From the NCBI GenBank assembly GCA_963971535.1, contig OZ020586.1, positions 75,988,703 through 76,052,702 of the forward strand: a DNA stretch of 64,000 bases, in the 5' to 3' direction. Every line of letters starts with the position of its first letter. Position 1 is the stretch's first letter. Shown piece by piece: positions 32,660 through 44,775 of this stretch. The DNA comes from Notolepis coatsorum (taxonomy: Eukaryota; Chordata; Actinopteri; Aulopiformes; Paralepididae). The notes beneath the pieces are model-generated. The model was not told the DNA's origin, ran no database searches, and was given only the letters and a program-made list of their open reading frames with translations. The position numbers were made by a program, and so were the translations under genes.

Positions 32660-34308
32660 CCAATAGGTGGCGATGTAGTTCAAACATGAAGGCCATTTTC
32701 AACCAATCAGAAGGTTGAAACACGTCACTAGTCCTGCTAAGTCAAAACATAAATCCGGCATCTTTAAATCACCTCGGGAACTATTTAGCAATTTATTTTC
32801 AGCAAGAAACAAACAAAGTGCAATAAAAAAAAGGATACATTCACTGTGTTCTGCCTCATTTATTGATGAAACGAAACCAACATCAACACAATGTACCACC
32901 AAGAGCGGAGAGTTTAGTCTCACAAAAAGAGCGCTGGTGTTGTTAGCTTACATGCTAACGTGAATGGGATCTGCCAGTATAAACACTTAGCATTGCGGCT
33001 AGGCTAGCGTACATTAGCATAGTAAAGCTAGTAGAATGGTTGAAAACGTTATATTTAACAGATTGCAGAATGGGTACAATACAATACGGCTCAATACAAA
33101 CAATTGTTAACACTATAGCGACCGCAGTCTTGCAGCGATTTAGGCCTCAGAGGACAGAGGATTGTAAACAAACCGATGTACTTTCTAAGAGCTATATATA
33201 TAATTTATAGTATTGCCATCTGTCCATTCTCATTGTCACTTGAGTGCATAAACCGTGCCTTCATAATGGCTTAAAGAAAATAAAAATCCATCGGTTGGTT
33301 GTCATTTTATAGCGTCGTGAATATAAGGTTTATCGCGCTTTTCGTCTAGGCTTTTCTTCAGGAGGCTGCAAAAAAGGCTAAACGTTGGCGCCGTTATATC
33401 AAACGCCATTTCTGCTGTATATATACGAATGAAATAAAACAAACTGCGTAGCATCCGGACTATTACAGAGCATCTATGGATGAAATGGGGGCGGCGGGGA
33501 ACGCCGATCAGTATTATTGATTAGCAATAGAGTGTGCATTCAGGTAGCCAATGTCAGTAGTCTATCACGTTAGGTTATAAAACAATGTCCAATCCAGCTG
33601 TAATTTGGGGTAATATTATCCTACCGTCAGGCCATGTGATCGCCGGCAGCATTTCCTCACCAGTCATCGGATTCTGGTAGATCGATATGTACATTGGCTA
33701 ATCATAAATCCCATTATTCCATGCTGAAAAATACGTTCGGCAAGCTGATCAAAGATGGAGGGTCTTCGTTTGGAACCGAGGCTCATATGATCCGCCCACA
33801 GACTGTAAAAGAAATTTTCTTTAAAATCCCCTCAATGATACTGCAGTGGAGCGATGACGCCCCTAAGCGGATCTGGCCGGTACTGCATGTTTCGAAAATC
33901 AAATATGTGGAAAGATCCTGCAAGTGGATCGGGGACCTAATAAGAGTTATAAATATGGAATAAAACAATAACAACTCGTCACGAGTATACTCGTGGCTCT
34001 GGACCACAACGCATGGAATCGAAACACGTATGTACTCGTGAACGGACGCCATAGTGTTAAGGGGCCCAGGGGGTGCAGACTGTTGTAGTTTGGTCAAATC
34101 AAGCTAATTTACATCATGCTCAAAAAAAAAAAAAAAATCTGCTGAGCGGGCCGGAGCGCCGAGCGCTTGATGCGCAAATGAAGCTGAGCGCTGAGCAAGC
34201 GGAGAGCAGCTTGGGGGGGGGGGCCAACATGAGTGAATGAGCGCGGAACTAAGCCGTCCAGATCGAAGAGCGGATTTCTCTGCCGCTCCGCACCGCTCAC
34301 ATGCTCTG
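32660..34308 (-). mobile_element. GAGCGG-family hAT element, inverted copy, truncated, with nested piggyBac-like element
   Basis: Reading leftward from 34308 it matches the 29280-29940 element (CAGAGCATGTGAGCGG terminus, GAGCGG motifs, LINE-tail piece at 33052-33106, then the segment around 32680). Its second terminus is missing at 32660. The piggyBac-like element at 33111-34056 sits inside. It includes about 200 bp (32730-32930) absent from the other copy. Confidence 0.7.
33111..34056. mobile_element. Non-autonomous piggyBac-like element (TSD TTAA)
   Basis: Termini CACTATAGCG and CGCCATAGTG are inverted with one mismatch and flanked by TTAA at 33107-33110 and 34057-34060, the piggyBac signature. 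No transposase; the 89-codon ORF at 33694-33963 is not recognised. Confidence 0.8.
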
Positions 34309-35056
34309 GTGTGTGTGTGTACGTGTACGTTTGAACCTTCGTTCGTTAAGTTGGCATTCGATTCTTAATTAATTTCGTTTTTAATTTTTGCATTTATTTG
34401 ACATGAAAAAATATATATCAGAATGTTATATATATCAGAATATCACAGTACTATGTTGTGTTTACAATAATTCAAAAGGCTCGCGCGAACACAGGTCACA
34501 ACACCACAAGTCATGATGAGGAGGGGTCACCGTCATACATTATCAGGAAATGAATCAATCATGAAAAAAATAGTTGAGTGACTCACACTCACCCTTATTT
34601 CATAATACAACGTTTCCGAATGGACATTTGGATTAAACAAAGTGTATGCAGTGATGCTGATGCTTTCCCAGCAGACCACAAGTTACTTAACGTTACGCAG
34701 GTATGTTATGCACGTTAATTAAGCTAAGCAGCCAGAGCGCAGCCCTTTAGCTTGATAACGTTAAGATAGCAGGAGCCGTTGGCCAACAAAGATGTTGTTT
34801 CAACAAATGTATTCACAAAATCGATTAACATCCAAACGTTATTGAAGCCTCCTGTGACCAGTAAGTAGGTACTACTAAACCGCAGCAATGTGCGCTATGT
34901 GCCTAAAGTCAAGACTCGACAGTACTGAAATAAAAAGTATAAGTAGGAGCAAATTTTTTGCATGATTAAAAACGATGGTTCGAACGTCCGTTAGAAAAAC
35001 CCTGGCGAATGTTCGAATCCCAAAAACAGGCTTGGGGACAGCTCTAGTGTCTGTGT
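34309..35056. other. Intronic stretch, no gene seen
   Basis: A short GT run (34309-34325) is followed by A/T-rich sequence without protein-like ORFs. About 34960-35035 is not recognised. Confidence 0.5.
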
Positions 35057-35082
35057 GCGTGTGTGTACCTTCAGGCCATAGG

Positions 35083-35128
<46 letters not shown>

Positions 35129-35143
35129 CTTCATGCCATAGGC
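35057..35143. repeat. (GT)n with two copies of the mrpl3 donor segment
   Basis: GTACCTTCAGGCCATAGGC and GTACCTTCATGCCATAGGC resemble the donor end of the exon at 36338-36415 (GTACCTTCAGGCCACAGGC), separated by a (GT)n run. On the minus strand they read …GCCTGAAG|GTACAC and …GGCATGAAG|GTACAC. Confidence 0.8.
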
Positions 35144-36286
35144 CAGGGCTATTCAACTAAATTGTTCAGGGGGCCACATTGTCACTGCCACGGCGCCTCC
35201 CCGTGCTATGAATATATGTACACTTGACACAACACGCAACCACATTTTCACAACTTTTATTTAACTACATTGCAAAAGTAGTATACTTTTCAAAAAAAGT
35301 GCTTCATTTATGTGCCACATCTGCAACATCTCCTGCAGAAAGTGCTTCATTTATGACTGTGCAACAATTGCAACATCTCCTCTTCAACATTTCAATATAA
35401 AAATAAAATAAAAAACAAACAAGTGCATGATGTGCATCTGAACATTCTAACATCAACACTTGAACAAAAAAACACATTTATAGTGCAGCTGAGCTTATGA
35501 AAAAGTGCTTCATGTCTGTGCAACAACAGCAAATCATAGCATCTTATTAGCACTTATTGTCCACTCTTAACTCTCAAACATCAGGGGGGTGGGGGGCAGA
35601 CAGGCCTAGCCTACATACACACATCTAATGAGAGCGATTGCACTTCTTTGACTGGGCAATGGCAGAGAAAGAGGGTTCATAGGAAGTGAGGGCTACCCGC
35701 AAACAGTGATGCAAATGCTCATTTGTCAAGGAGGCACGTTGCTTGTTTTAATGGCATTCATGTGAGAGAAACTGGATTCACAGGTGTATGTTGAGCCAAA
35801 CATTGTTAGCACAGATATTGCCAGCGTTTTTATTTTGGGAAAGTCTTGACATGAATACACTTTATCCAAAATGTTGTGGTGGATTAATTCTCAAGTGCCT
35901 GCTTCAGAGCAGATGATGCTTGCATGTCAATTATTTCAAGTTGCAGGAGACCTTCATCAATGTGAAGTGATGCAAGGAACTCTTGTCCATTTGTGGAAAT
36001 AGCAGCTACATTGGCAAATGGGTTGCTCACAAAATGCATCAATTCTCTGGACATGTCAAATTCATCAAATCGACTTGCAAAGTTTTCCCTCAATTTATCA
36101 ATGAAATCTGTCATTAATTGAGTGACTTTTGGCTCAATTGTGCGTGTTAACGTTGACATGAAAATAAAAAAGTAAAAAAATAAAAATAAAAATAAATATT
36201 AAAAAAAAATGTTTTTTTTGTATTATCATGTAATCTTTGGCGGGCCGGTCAGAATCATCCCGCGGGCCGCCAGTTGAATAGCCCTG
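35144..36286 (-). mobile_element. hAT element (TSD CCATAGGC) with transposase fragment
   Basis: 15-bp perfect terminal repeats CAGGGCTATTCAACT; the 8-bp duplication CCATAGGC is at 35136-35143 and 36287-36294. The minus-strand ORF 35884-36159 (91 aa) resembles a middle part of a ZBED/GTF2IRD2-type hAT transposase (…QLEIIDMQ…). The rest is deleted. Confidence 0.85.
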
Positions 36287-36293
36287 CCATAGG

Positions 36294-36294
<1 letters not shown>

Positions 36295-36334
<40 letters not shown>
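36295..36334. repeat. (GT)n microsatellite beside an mrpl3 donor
   Basis: About 18 GT units end at the donor of the exon 36338-36415. Confidence 0.9.
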
Positions 36335-36337
<3 letters not shown>

Positions 36338-36415
36338 CTTCAGGCCACAGGCTGTGTCATAGATGTTTCCCATCATTCCAGGCATCTTCTTTCCTTTCCA
36401 GACTTTGGCTGGATC
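36338..36415 (-). CDS. mrpl3: mrpl3 exon (26 codons)
   Basis: It encodes DPAKVWKGKKMPGMMGN and IYDTACGLK, the KMPG…MGN signature of the L3 fold that binds 23S/16S-type rRNA near the peptidyl transferase centre. The acceptor TAG precedes GATCC and the donor is GTACAC. Phase 0 at both ends. Confidence 0.93.
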
Positions 36416-36588
36416 CTACATGAGGATGAGAGTCAAACTGTCACAAACACAAACCACAAATAATGAGCCCACATACAGTAGTATACAAAGGGTGCATGCG
36501 GGGTAAGTGTGTATGTAGTATGTATGTATGCATGTATGTATGCAGGCCTGCCCATAGGGGGGAGGAATGGATAACGCGTCTTGGGGAC

Positions 36589-37079
36589 TAGGGCTGACCC
36601 CTATTGGTCGATTAGTCGACTAATCGGTCGAAAGGAGCCGTAGTCGACTAGCCACCCTCTTAGTCGAATACAAAAAAAATGTAAAAAAAATTATTTTAAT
36701 TTTTTACATCATTCTTTCCAAAAGAAAAGAGGCATATAAGCGTAGGTAGCGCTAATGGCACGCATACCAGAGGCTAACTGCCTAAGAAAACCGGCACAGA
36801 GGCACTGAAAGAGGATTTCACCCATCTAATGAACACACTAGACTAGACAAATATCAAGATGTATCCATCAGTGGACCAATTGCATGCTTTTGCAGAGGAC
36901 AAGAAGCCTTCAGTCGACTCCTTCAGACATTAAGCACCCCCACAGCCCAAATGGAATGAAGAAATATATATATTATACTATTTTTTTTGTCTTTTTTTTT
37001 TGTCGACCAATAGTCGACTAACGGCAAATTTTGGCCAATCATAGTCGACCATCCAAATCCTTAGTCGGGGACAGCCCTA
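36589..37079. mobile_element. hAT-like MITE with TAGTCGAC repeats (TSD (T/C)TGGGGAC)
   Basis: Termini TAGGGCTGACCCC and the complement of TAGGGCTGTCCCC, subterminal AGTCGACTA motifs, and an 8-bp duplication (TTGGGGAC at 36581-36588, CTGGGGAC at 37080-37087, one difference). Confidence 0.8.
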
Positions 37080-37178
37080 CTGGGGACCAATCTTTAGTGT
37101 GTTAGTGCAGCCTGTGTCTCCCCCTCGACAGTGAGGGGGTCTCTCTCAGTGTGTTAGTGCAGTCTGTGCGTCTCTCAC

Positions 37179-37290
37179 CCCTCCAGGTCCTGAGGCTCCA
37201 GGCCTGCGGTGTGTTTTGGTATGGCCGTGGGAGGCTGGCTGACCTTTGAACCCCCAGCGCTTCATAACGCCCTGGAAACCCTTACCGATC
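37179..37290 (-). CDS. mrpl3: mrpl3 exon (112 nt)
   Basis: It encodes [20 protein letters not shown] followed by [17 protein letters not shown], the most conserved block of bacterial-type L3 (GKGFQG…GFKG…SHG…HRRPG). The first G completes the Thr codon from the preceding exon. The donor is GTGAGA and the acceptor CTGTAG. Confidence 0.95.
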
Positions 37291-37345
37291 CTACAGACAC
37301 ACACAAGACCATAGTTAGGCAATTATAAAGGTTATATTTTACAAC

Positions 37346-39381
37346 AGCTGTGTTTCCATCCAATTGTAAAGCTAATTTTAAGCAAACATTTGAAATGTCA
37401 CAAAATGTGAATTGTAGGTGCGCTTCCATCAGTTGGGTTGAGGTGAATAAACATTCTACCTGAACACGAAACGTAGCAACGTCAGAAAAACCATCCATTG
37501 GGGAAATAAAGCTAAACTTGGCTGTCTAGAATTGACTACTATCCGGCAGGTTATTTCATGTTAGCTCATGTAAGACCATGTTTCTTACTTTCCAAAGCAA
37601 GATGAAGACAGAAGCGCAGGCCAATATTCTGATGCACAAACCAACGTGTGTTTGAAATATTCATAGAATAGAAATACTATTTTTTTTTCTTTCATAAGAG
37701 TGATGGGAGCAATTGTAACAGGGGTGATGACATTTTTATAAGGTTTAATGTATACATATTATTAGGCTTCCTGAAGGTACTATGCCATGATATGAGATAG
37801 ACATGATAAGTTACATCCCTGTGGGTTATAGGGCTATAACAATATTATAATCAACATATTACATTTGCTCCATTATGTGTTACAATAGCAGCCACACAAT
37901 TGCACAACTAAATATCCCATCCCACTGTATTGTTATTTTATTATAATTAGTGTATATACTTGACCACAGTGTATAGCCCTGGCCTATTTTATTTAGTTTA
38001 TATCCCATTTTATTTTACAGTTGTACAGACCTGGGCCCTCATTCATCAACGTGGACGTAGAACTTGACCTACTTCCACACGTAAGCACGGAATGTAGAAC
38101 TAGCGTACGCACAGGGAAGTCGGCATTCATCACACGTGCGTACGCAGGCTCTATGGTCCTCCGTGTTGATGAATACCACTTTGTTCTACCGTCAATGCTC
38201 GTGCATGATTATCCATATATGGTCATGAAAATGAGGAAACACCCCCCATGGGATGTGAAATAATGGACGGACCCGAGCGGAACCCTGAGAAACTCCACGA
38301 AGATTGTTCACTGCTGTCGAACCAAGAAGACACTATCGCGTATTGTGGGATAAATAAAAGGCGGACTCGTAAACGGTGATGTCAGATATCAACGGCTCCC
38401 TAAGACCATTGCTGCAATTCTGCCTGGACAGCTCAAAATACTAATAAAGACCGTTCGTTGACCACTGTTTGGCGTTGGTTGTGTGTCATTATAACCGTGC
38501 TGTAATATGAATGCCTTTATTAGTTGTGTTCGATTGGCTATATGATTTCTAGAGGCATCTATTTTGTTGTCGGCTAATAAAGACCGCGCTGGAATATGAC
38601 TGCCTTTCCCCGTGTTGTTTGATTAATACCAGGGATTAAAGTTCTCCTCAATTTGATTCCAAATCGCGATGGATCTCCCGTCAATATTCTACCTGCTGCA
38701 TATGATTTCTAGAGGCATACTACAATCCATTTTGATGTCAGTATTGGGTAGCCTACATAAACAATAATACGAGCTATACAAGAACAATGAATCTTACTGC
38801 CATGTATGATGTAGCCGATACGCCATGTGTAGCCTGCCTATATGTGATCAATACAAACATGAACTTGAATTCCATCATGTCTGTGTGCGGGTCACTGCGG
38901 GAACTCACAGGCTGTTGTCACAATGTAAATAAGAACGTGCACTGAAAAGTTACAGTATGTAGTTGGTTGATCATTTGTATGACAGTCAGTAAACCCTTGC
39001 AAAAAGTATCCGTTTTATTTAATGAATTGAAAACATTCAGCATCGCCTTCCTCCCGGCATCCAGCAATAACATGTATCAGGCAAATGCGCATCGCAACAT
39101 TGACTGAGTGGAATCCCTTTCTATTCACATAACTGCATTTGTGATGGAGCTTTGACAGCTACAGTAACAGTCTATTGGTCGATCCATCTCCAATATCACG
39201 ATGGACCGTGCCGCGGTGGCAAAGACGTACCCGAGGGTGGAGAGGATCTTGAATGAATTCCATCATCATATATATATATGTTGTGTGTCTGTCCACTATG
39301 TTTGTTACTTTGTTATTCCCCCCCCCCCTATCTATGTAAAGCGACCTTGGGTCTCTTGAAAGGCGCTATATAAAATGAAGC

Positions 39382-39417
<36 letters not shown>

Positions 39418-40525
39418 CATCACATCTGTGCGGGAGCTCACAAATAGACTGTTAGTCTCAGTGAAGTTTCAACAGATGTCATCTATTCTAACCAACAAAT
39501 TGAAGTAGAAAGCATTTCGTGACCAATCTTATTTGGAAACATGACACACAAAATAATTTGCTTTTTATTTGAAACAATATCTAATCGCGTTTGGAGGTTG
39601 GTGTTTTGCGTCTGCCCCCCCGTGCCAAACAAGCAGGCCAACCTCTTGTTCGCGTGTGAGCCCGTTATAATTACACTACTGTCGCTATTTTGCAATGAAC
39701 TATAATGAATTACGGGTCATACAGAAGTTGAACACTAATGCACGGAAGCTTATTTCCGCCTTGGAACTAATGCAGGACTGAGGAGTGCTTATGCGTAGTA
39801 ACGATATTCTACCACTGGGAGCTAGGTACGCCAGGTCTGACCTGTGCGTAGATGTACGCACGAAGTCAAGTTCAAGTTGAAATTGATGAATCCCACTCTT
39901 TGCTTAGAAATGATCGTACGCACAGGGTAAGCACAGATCTGTGCGTAGAACACGTTGATGAATGAGGGCCCTGGACTATATTTATTTTCATAATTCTATT
40001 CTAGTGTGCTTCAATCTTAATTTAGTTCATTCCATTTAATTTTATTCCACCTTTTTATTTCATTATCTGTCCGTTAATGTCGCACCGAAAACGACCAAAG
40101 CAAATTCCTTGTATGTGAAAACTACTTGGCAATAAAGACCTTTCTGATTCTGACAGTTCTCTCTAGCGCAGAAGCACATCCAACAGTTCTGGGGAAGCTA
40201 TGATGAAGATCATTTACAAATAGCCTTTTGCTGCATTATTTCAGAATGTTTAACTGCAGTTGAGTTTTTGTGCTGAATGTAAATCAGACCAAACAGCTGT
40301 CATGGAAGCCTTTATTCTTTATGTCATTATTTATTTGACAAATGTCTTTCCAACGCCTATTTAGCACATATACCGTTTATCGACATTTCCAAATCCACCT
40401 CAAGCGAGTGTAAAAACTTTTTGGGTGCGATTTGATTAGGTTTTATCGTATTTTGCCATTTCCATCAATCTTTTCTAATGCGATACTTAAAAATGCACGT
40501 AAAATATGTTGATGGAAACACGACC
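37346..40525. mobile_element. TIR transposon (GTGTTTCCATC ends) containing a second TIR element
   Basis: GCTGTGTTTCCATC at about 37347 and GATGGAAACACGACC at about 40511 are inverted. Related internal pieces (GCGCTTCCATCA at 37420) lie nearby. No transposase recognised; most of the length is the nested element 38033-39971. Confidence 0.5.
38033..39971. mobile_element. TIR element with GGGCCCTCATTCATCAACGT ends
   Basis: Terminal inverted repeats of at least 20 bp (GGGCCCTCATTCATCAACGT) are perfect. Subterminal GTACGC/GCGTAC motifs occur at both ends. A short CGCTATATAAAAT plus (TTA)n tail (about 39335-39415) is a nested SINE or LINE end. No complete transposase was recognised. Confidence 0.65.
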
Positions 40526-40548
40526 ATTGAGTGGTGTGTCATAAAATA

Positions 40549-40735
40549 TGAGAGGAGAGGAGAGAGGAGAGAAGTGAATGAAGCAAGAGAGGAGAAGCAG
40601 ATAAAATAGGAGAGAAGAACAGAAAAGAAGAGAAGATAAGAGGAAAGGAGAAAAGAGAATAGAGGAGAACAGAAGAGAAGAGAAGAGAAGAGAAGAGAAG
40701 AGGAAAGGAGAACAGAACAGAAGAGAAGAGAAGAG
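40549..40735. repeat. GAAGA/GAGAG purine microsatellite beside an mrpl3 donor
   Basis: Imperfect AGAGAAGAG repeats run up to the donor of the exon 40741-40801 (intronic side). Confidence 0.9.
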
Positions 40736-40740
40736 CTTAC

Positions 40741-40801
40741 GTCTTGGCTGTGACGTCCACATACTGGCCTGGGCGGAAGTGTGCAGCGTAGAGCGGCGTG
40801 C
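40741..40801 (-). CDS. mrpl3: mrpl3 exon (61 nt)
   Basis: It encodes [20 protein letters not shown], matching MRPL3 exactly in register. The first two bases complete the Gly codon from the preceding exon and the last two begin the Thr codon finished in 37179-37290. The donor is GTAAGC and the acceptor GTCCAG. Confidence 0.95.
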
Positions 40802-41276
40802 CTGGACACAGAGAAGCCAAGGTTACATAACGAGACACTTGTTTGTTCTAATTAAAAGCTATTCTAACAGACCATTTAATGGCCAATTAAAAAGCATTCA
40901 AAGTCCCCCCCTTGGACATCGTTAGCAAAAGACAGATAGTGGGAAAGTGAATCAATGATTATTATTTTTTCTTTTTTTAGCTTGGGCAGTTATTATCTCT
41001 TATACCTCCCCAGGTGGGAACAGGGGGGAAAGGAACCCAACCTGAGCATGACATAAGATCCTGCCAGGTTGCAGCACTGCTGAATCAACGTTGAAACAGG
41101 ATGGCTGAACCCTTATATGTGTGGATGTTGCACTTGATCCATCTATGATGTTGTGTTGTCTCCGTTACTGATGTTGTTGTTGTTGTTGCTGTCTGTTATT
41201 TATGACATTGTATGGCACGAGATCCAAATCAACAAATCCAGAGGGGGGGGGGGGGGGGGGGGGGGTGTACGCATAC
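40802..41276. other. mrpl3 intron with poly-G run
   Basis: No gene or recognised element. 41243-41265 is a G run (poly-C in the transcript) next to the donor of the following exon. Confidence 0.6.
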
Positions 41277-41376
41277 CTGGTTTGATGACTGCATTGTCCG
41301 AGACGTTGAACGTGGACATTTTCTGTTTGGGAGGGACTCCGGCAAGCCTGAATATCTCCAAATCATGTTCCTCTTT
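41277..41376 (-). CDS. mrpl3: mrpl3 exon (100 nt)
   Basis: It encodes KEEHDLEIFRLAGVPPKQK and then MSTFNVSDNAVIKP plus the first base of Gly. This corresponds to the AGVPPK segment of MRPL3. The donor is GTATGC and the acceptor CTCCAG with a good pyrimidine tract. Starts in phase 0. Confidence 0.94.
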
Positions 41377-41549
41377 CTGGAGAGGGAGGGAGGTGGGAGA
41401 GAATAGAAAGAGAGACTCAGTTGATAGTGATCGACTATCGTTCATCTATTAACTCTTGTTCTTGTTAATGTTTAGTCTCTACTGTTCAGACTGATTGTCT
41501 CAACATTGGTATCTTGTGCCTATAAAGCTCATGTGAATTTTAATGAATT

Positions 41550-41553
41550 AGGC

Positions 41554-41601
<48 letters not shown>

Positions 41602-42005
41602 CGGACAGAGGCAGAAAGAGAGAGACTGATAGCAAGAAAAAGAAAGCGCGCGGGTGAGAGAGAGAGAGAGAAAGGCGGCTGAGCAGAGTGTGTGAAGCAG
41701 TAGAATTTTGGCATTTAAAAATGAAGGACCTTCCATGGTCGTGAAGCAGCCACACACACGAGTGGCTGACATTTCCTTCCATTCTGATCCCTCATCCCCT
41801 CCAGTCACTCTACTCCTGACCCTCTCCTTCTTTCTCTCCCTTCACCCCCGCTCTCTCCCTCCCTCTCTTGCTCTCTCCATCTTTTTCCCTCTTGCTCTCT
41901 CGCTTCTCTTGCGTCCCTTTCTCCCTCTCTCTCTCTCTCCTCCCTCCATCCCTCTCTTTCCCTCCCTCCATCCATCCATCCCTCCCTCTCTCTCTCTCTC
42001 TCTCC
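41550..42005. repeat. GA and CT microsatellites
   Basis: (GA)n at 41557-41598 and 41655-41671, then CTCC/CTCT-rich sequence 41820-42005. No gene. Confidence 0.85.
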
Positions 42006-42453
42006 TAAAAGTCACCCTGATGCTTCCACAGTCTTGACAGTCTCTCGCTGTGACGTATGTAAGAGAGTGTGGTTCTGTGTGGTGGTTGTATGTGTGTGCA
42101 TGTGTGCATGTGTGTACTTGTGAGTGAGTGAGTGAGTGAGTACTACAGTCCCAGTCCACACTCCATATCACTGTAATTCTGACATAAATCTCTATGGACG
42201 TCGTTATGCCCTGTTCGTCTCCGTTTACCCGTTATACCTTTATATGGTTTTCCTTGTATTGTTTATTATCACTATTATTTGTATTATTATTATTATTATT
42301 ATTAGTAGTATTATTATTATTCCCTCATTGCATTTCATTTCTAAATGATTGCCCACTTCGAACACCTACTGCACGTCGGGCCATGCCAGTTGGGGGGGGG
42401 GGGGGGGTCTCTCATTGAAATGCCCATCTAAGGTTACTTCCCTTTTCTTCGTA
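42006..42453. other. mrpl3 intron: microsatellites only
   Basis: GTGA repeat 42119-42140, ATT repeat about 42278-42320, G run 42391-42407. No gene. Confidence 0.6.
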
Positions 42454-42457
42454 TTAA

Positions 42458-43404
42458 CCGTTTCTGCGCCAATAGCGAGTATACTCGTTATTGGCCCGCC
42501 AATCGAATAACGCCAATAACGAGTTTACTCATTTTTATGATCGTTATTTCCTTTATTCGCTATTGCCATTCATAATTCATCCAACAAGGCTCCGGGAGAC
42601 TCTGGACTCTGTCGGATATTGCAACGGCTCAATACCGCCGCCTGGTGGATTTTGGGCGAGTTGCACTCCACTCTCAACCGGATGGTGCGTTCTGTGCATC
42701 GGTGAAAATGTTCTGGGCAGAGCTCTCTTGTTATGTGGATCCAGACAAACACTCTGCATTGGATCGCTTTCGAGACGCAAGAATCAATATGCTTTCGGCG
42801 TTTATTGTGTCGTACAAACGGAAAACGGATCTAGCAGATGGAAATCAAATAATTGGAATATTTTTTCTCCAGACTCATCGGCCACAGGTAAGATGAAGCT
42901 AACGTTAATTCCAGCTTGATTGTCCATTTATTTCATTGCAATCCATCTGATCAACGTATGATGTCGTACTAAAGAAAGCCGTTACTGACAATCAAGGAAT
43001 CATAAACAACCCCCCCCCCCTTTCCTTCACGCATGATGGAGCATAATGTATACCGATCATATGCATTTGAATTTTTTAATATAGTGTGTATAGGAACGAA
43101 ACGCCAATCGATTATGTATAATATGCATCAGGGCCTATAACTCGCGTTCTAGGAATTACTGCAGACCACTCTAAAAACATACTTATATTCACGACGGTAT
43201 TAACACGCAATCTATGAATGGAAAAATATAACGTTCCCACATCGGGAACGATAAGATACCCGATGTTGAATGGGTCATAGTAATGTCGATATAGCTATAA
43301 TATTTTAAAAGTTATAGCCCTGCAAAGAAGGTGAGCGACTCCATAGGCTTACAGTGCTGGCAGTGAGAGGTATAAGATGGTCAAACTGCGTGGCAGACAT
43401 TGTG
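42458..43404. mobile_element. Non-autonomous piggyBac-like element, copy A (TSD TTAA)
   Basis: Flanked by TTAA (42454-42457 and 43405-43408). The right end CATTGTG and body match the element at 53033-53966 in inverted orientation across nearly the full length, including a segment around TATTGCAACG…CAATACCGCCGCCTGG. No transposase. Confidence 0.8.
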
Positions 43405-43408
43405 TTAA

Positions 43409-43936
43409 GGTTGTTTTTCTGTGGGAGTTTTCCCCTCATCTTTACTCAGGGATCAGCCAGGGGCTGTGGGCCTGTGAAGCCCATTGAGACACGTATGTAA
43501 ATCTGACCTCCTTGTCACGGCAGGAAACTAATTAAAACACCATAATTCCATTCAACTCATCCCTGTGTGCCTAAGTGAATTTTGTAAAAAGTTTGGTCAC
43601 AGAGCCTAATTCAATCACAGCCACGCAACAGCTTCTATACATTTAATTCAATTGACATTACTTGACTATATTATATTATTTTTTTTTATCAAATGTCTTG
43701 ACTATATTATATTATATATATAATACAATATTGGTGTAACTTTGACAGTGGAATGCTGTTTTCTTTAGAAAAAGAAAAACTTAACAAGCCCAACTCAGCC
43801 CGCCTCAATGCGTCGAATCTGGGACTACAAGGTCGGGACAGAGACCTGTTTGGACTTGCAGCTAAAATGGAGAGCTGGATTAAGAAACTCCGTTAGTGGC
43901 ACTCCAGGATAATCAGCAGAGATTTTTGGGTATTTA
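43409..43936. other. mrpl3 intron, no feature recognised
   Basis: A/T-rich sequence with TATATTATA runs (43668-43725). No gene or known element. Confidence 0.5.
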
Positions 43937-43937
43937 C

Positions 43938-44625
43938 TAGGGGTGGGAATCACCAGTTTCATCACGATACAATACGATATTGATTCTTTGGACAACGATA
44001 CGATATTTGCCGATATCACAAAGTCTGCCACGATACGATACAATTCGATTCAGGTGCCTGCGATCGATATGAGACGATATTATGTGCCCATTTAACACAA
44101 TCAGTCACATTTAGATCAACAACAAAAAAGGCTACGGAAATATCAATTGACGTTTTTATTTTTTAGCTCTTCCAGACATTTAAATGAAAAACAATCTATT
44201 GTTTTTAATACAAATAGACTTCCTGTTCACCGTTTTTGGTTAGTTTTTCTTATATTTATTATGTATTCATGTTTAAATTAAATATCAACATTATCCGTCC
44301 ATCCTCAGTAACACACACACACACACAGAATGCCCCTCCCCCAGTCCCCACACACAGAAAGGTAGACTGCCCCCGCCCCTTCTCCTTCCCCTCTCCTCTC
44401 TCCTGTTCTCTCACGGTTAGCTGCTTAGCTTAGCGCTGTTCTGCTGTAATGTCTACACGGAGTTTCACACTACTGGGCGCGGGCGGATATAAATAAAGCT
44501 GGGAACGATGTTAGGGCGGATACGAATCGCCGGATTTTCAAAATAAGAGTATCGCAATATGAATCGATCTTTTTACGTTGCATCGATCCTATTTGATTAT
44601 TGATAATAGATCGATATACACTTTG
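43938..44625. mobile_element. hAT-like MITE with CGATACGATA repeats, right end lost
   Basis: The left end TAGGGGTGGGAATCACC and dense CGATAC/ATCGAT motifs are typical of a fish hAT MITE. The right terminus is not found. A (CA)n run is at 44310-44326. Confidence 0.6.
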
Positions 44626-44639
44626 ATGAACATTGTTAC

Positions 44640-44730
44640 TCAGCTGATAGAGTTGTACCCTTCTTGCTGTCTTGTCGTACAGAACTTGTAAGTCGCTTTG
44701 GATAAAAGCGTCAGCTAAATGACTAAATGT

Positions 44731-44775
<45 letters not shown>
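44640..44775 (+). repeat. SINE 3' tail plus (GT)n
   Basis: AAGTCGCTTTGGATAAAAGC and CTAAATGACTAAATGT form a tail common to fish SINEs and their LINE partners. (GT)n follows at 44732-44769. Confidence 0.65.

Noticed and set aside
33694-33963. 89-codon ORF inside the piggyBac-like element
   Set aside because: Does not match piggyBac transposase motifs that I can recognise, and lies in a non-autonomous element of under 1 kb.
41540-42037. Ser/Leu-rich ORFs on both strands
   Set aside because: Products of GA/CT microsatellites.
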